Positions 63,319 to 64,000 of a stretch of DNA of 64,000 nt are shown piece by piece. The translations under genes were made by a program, and so were the position numbers. This DNA comes from Sanghuangporus weigelae (Eukaryota > Basidiomycota > Agaricomycetes > Hymenochaetales > Hymenochaetaceae), in the NCBI GenBank assembly GCA_033182465.1, contig CP137321.1, positions 2,046,001 through 2,110,000 of the forward strand, read 5' to 3'. The notes below the pieces were generated by a model. That model was not told where the DNA came from, searched no databases, and saw only the letters and a program-made list of their open reading frames with translations. Each line of letters starts with the position of its first letter. The stretch's first letter is position 1.

Positions 63319-64000
63319 ATGACTGCCTCTATCTTTCCTACTGTTACTAACAACGAATTTTCGGCTCATTTACGCAAACTTTTGACCCCCGAGTCGACCA
63401 CAGTACGTCGCGCTGATGAATGTTCACTCTATTTCTTTGTATTTCAGATCTTACTGATGTATTTCCGTTGCTCAGCCAAACGACGATGAGTCGGGATCGG
63501 AGCCGCCATGCTCTTCAGATGAAGACCTATCTCCATCGGGAACGAAACGACGGAGCGAATATGAACTTCTTCGACCCCAAGAAATTAACTCGAGAGACTC
63601 CGCTGTGGAGCGACACGATCATCTAACGGCGCCGCTTTTAACGAGCGAAGCCCATGAAGCTGTTGGGCTTACTGCGAATGGCTCGCAGTATGGGCTATTG
63701 GGACAGATATTGTCCATCCAGTGAGTAAATCAACTATTTAACTGGTTGTAGTGTATTTATCGGTGAACCAGTAACAAAGGACAAAGTGTTGTTCCGGAAG
63801 ATAATAGATTGTACATCAATACGGTATTTACCTAATTTCTTCTTTCTGGAGTATTTAATGATATTGCTTCCAGAATGCTCCTTTGTCTGCACTTGTGTGC
63901 GGTGTACAGGGAAGCGGCAAATCACACACCGTTGCCTGCATGCTGGAAAGCATGTTCATCGAAGACGATGACCGCATCGGGACTCTATCCAAGTCCTTGA
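63319..64000 (+). CDS. P-loop NTPase-like protein, 5' part (runs off the window)
   Basis: Four exons are seen: 63319-63402, 63476-63720, 63772-63823 and 63874 to the right edge. The protein starts MTASIFPTVTNNEFSAHLRK, continues with a Ser/Glu-rich stretch (EPPCSSDEDLSPSGTKRRS), then LLGQILSIHNKGQSVVPEDN and RLYINTNAPLSALVCGVQ, leading into a Walker A motif GSGKSHT. This NTNAPxSALVCGVQGSGKSHT context is typical of a large family of agaricomycete P-loop proteins of unknown function, related in the motif to HerA/FtsK-like ATPases. The rest, including Walker B, lies beyond the window. A 51-nt intron at 63721-63771 is supported by phase. Confidence 0.8.

Overview
This window is nuclear DNA of a filamentous basidiomycete, most likely an Agaricomycete. 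Genes are broken by many very short introns (mostly 47-70 nt, GT..AG, often with a CTGAC/CTGAT-like branch site), and several families point the same way: a DUF6534 seven-helix protein, basidiomycete-type MARVEL proteins, a membrane-anchored GH9 endoglucanase and a GH16 laminarinase. I rebuilt exon structures by hand. For almost every gene the exon lengths sum to an intact reading frame of the length expected for the family.

Layout, left to right. 1-6.1 kb (+): the 3' part of SSD1 and calcineurin B (CNB1). 6.1-15 kb: gene-poor, holding one Gln-rich minus-strand protein and some weak coding-like fragments. 15-16.5 kb (+): DUF6534 membrane protein. 16.5-20.3 kb: no gene seen, several microsatellites. 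20.3-27.3 kb: IMP4 (-) and mitochondrial tRNA GTPase MSS1 (+) sharing a 171-bp promoter, then an MDR-family protein with a long disordered N-terminus. 28.5-35.7 kb: a stand-alone Grn1-domain protein (-), a transformer-2-like SR protein (-), ribosomal protein eL18 (+) and the lysophospholipid acyltransferase ALE1 (-). 36.4-38.4 kb: GH16 laminarinase (+). 38.9-41.8 kb: two tandem MARVEL paralogues (-). 42.9-52 kb: a partial membrane protein (-), a WDR89-like protein (+), TTI2 (-) and SWD1 (+) sharing a 98-bp promoter, and a ubiquitin-like ER membrane protein (-). 52-64 kb: a GFO/IDH/MocA oxidoreductase (-), GH9 endoglucanase (+), MET10 (-), uracil phosphoribosyltransferase (-), RRP8 (-) and the 5' end of a P-loop NTPase gene (+).

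Most genes are housekeeping. Several concern RNA and ribosomes (SSD1, IMP4, MSS1, Grn1-domain protein, SR protein, eL18, RRP8, and SWD1 and TTI2 in chromatin and kinase assembly). They are interleaved with secreted or membrane-anchored glucan-degrading enzymes (GH16, GH9). I see no cluster that forms one pathway. I saw no tRNA, rRNA, CRISPR or intact mobile element.

The most informative oddities are: an SSD1 that keeps all four RNase II-type catalytic aspartates and has six NDR/Cbk1-type HxRxxS sites; two GC-AG introns supported by frame; start-codon-only first exons in IMP4 and RPL18; micro-exons of 8 and 17 nt in the laminarinase; and a nucleostemin-type Grn1 domain without a GTPase domain.
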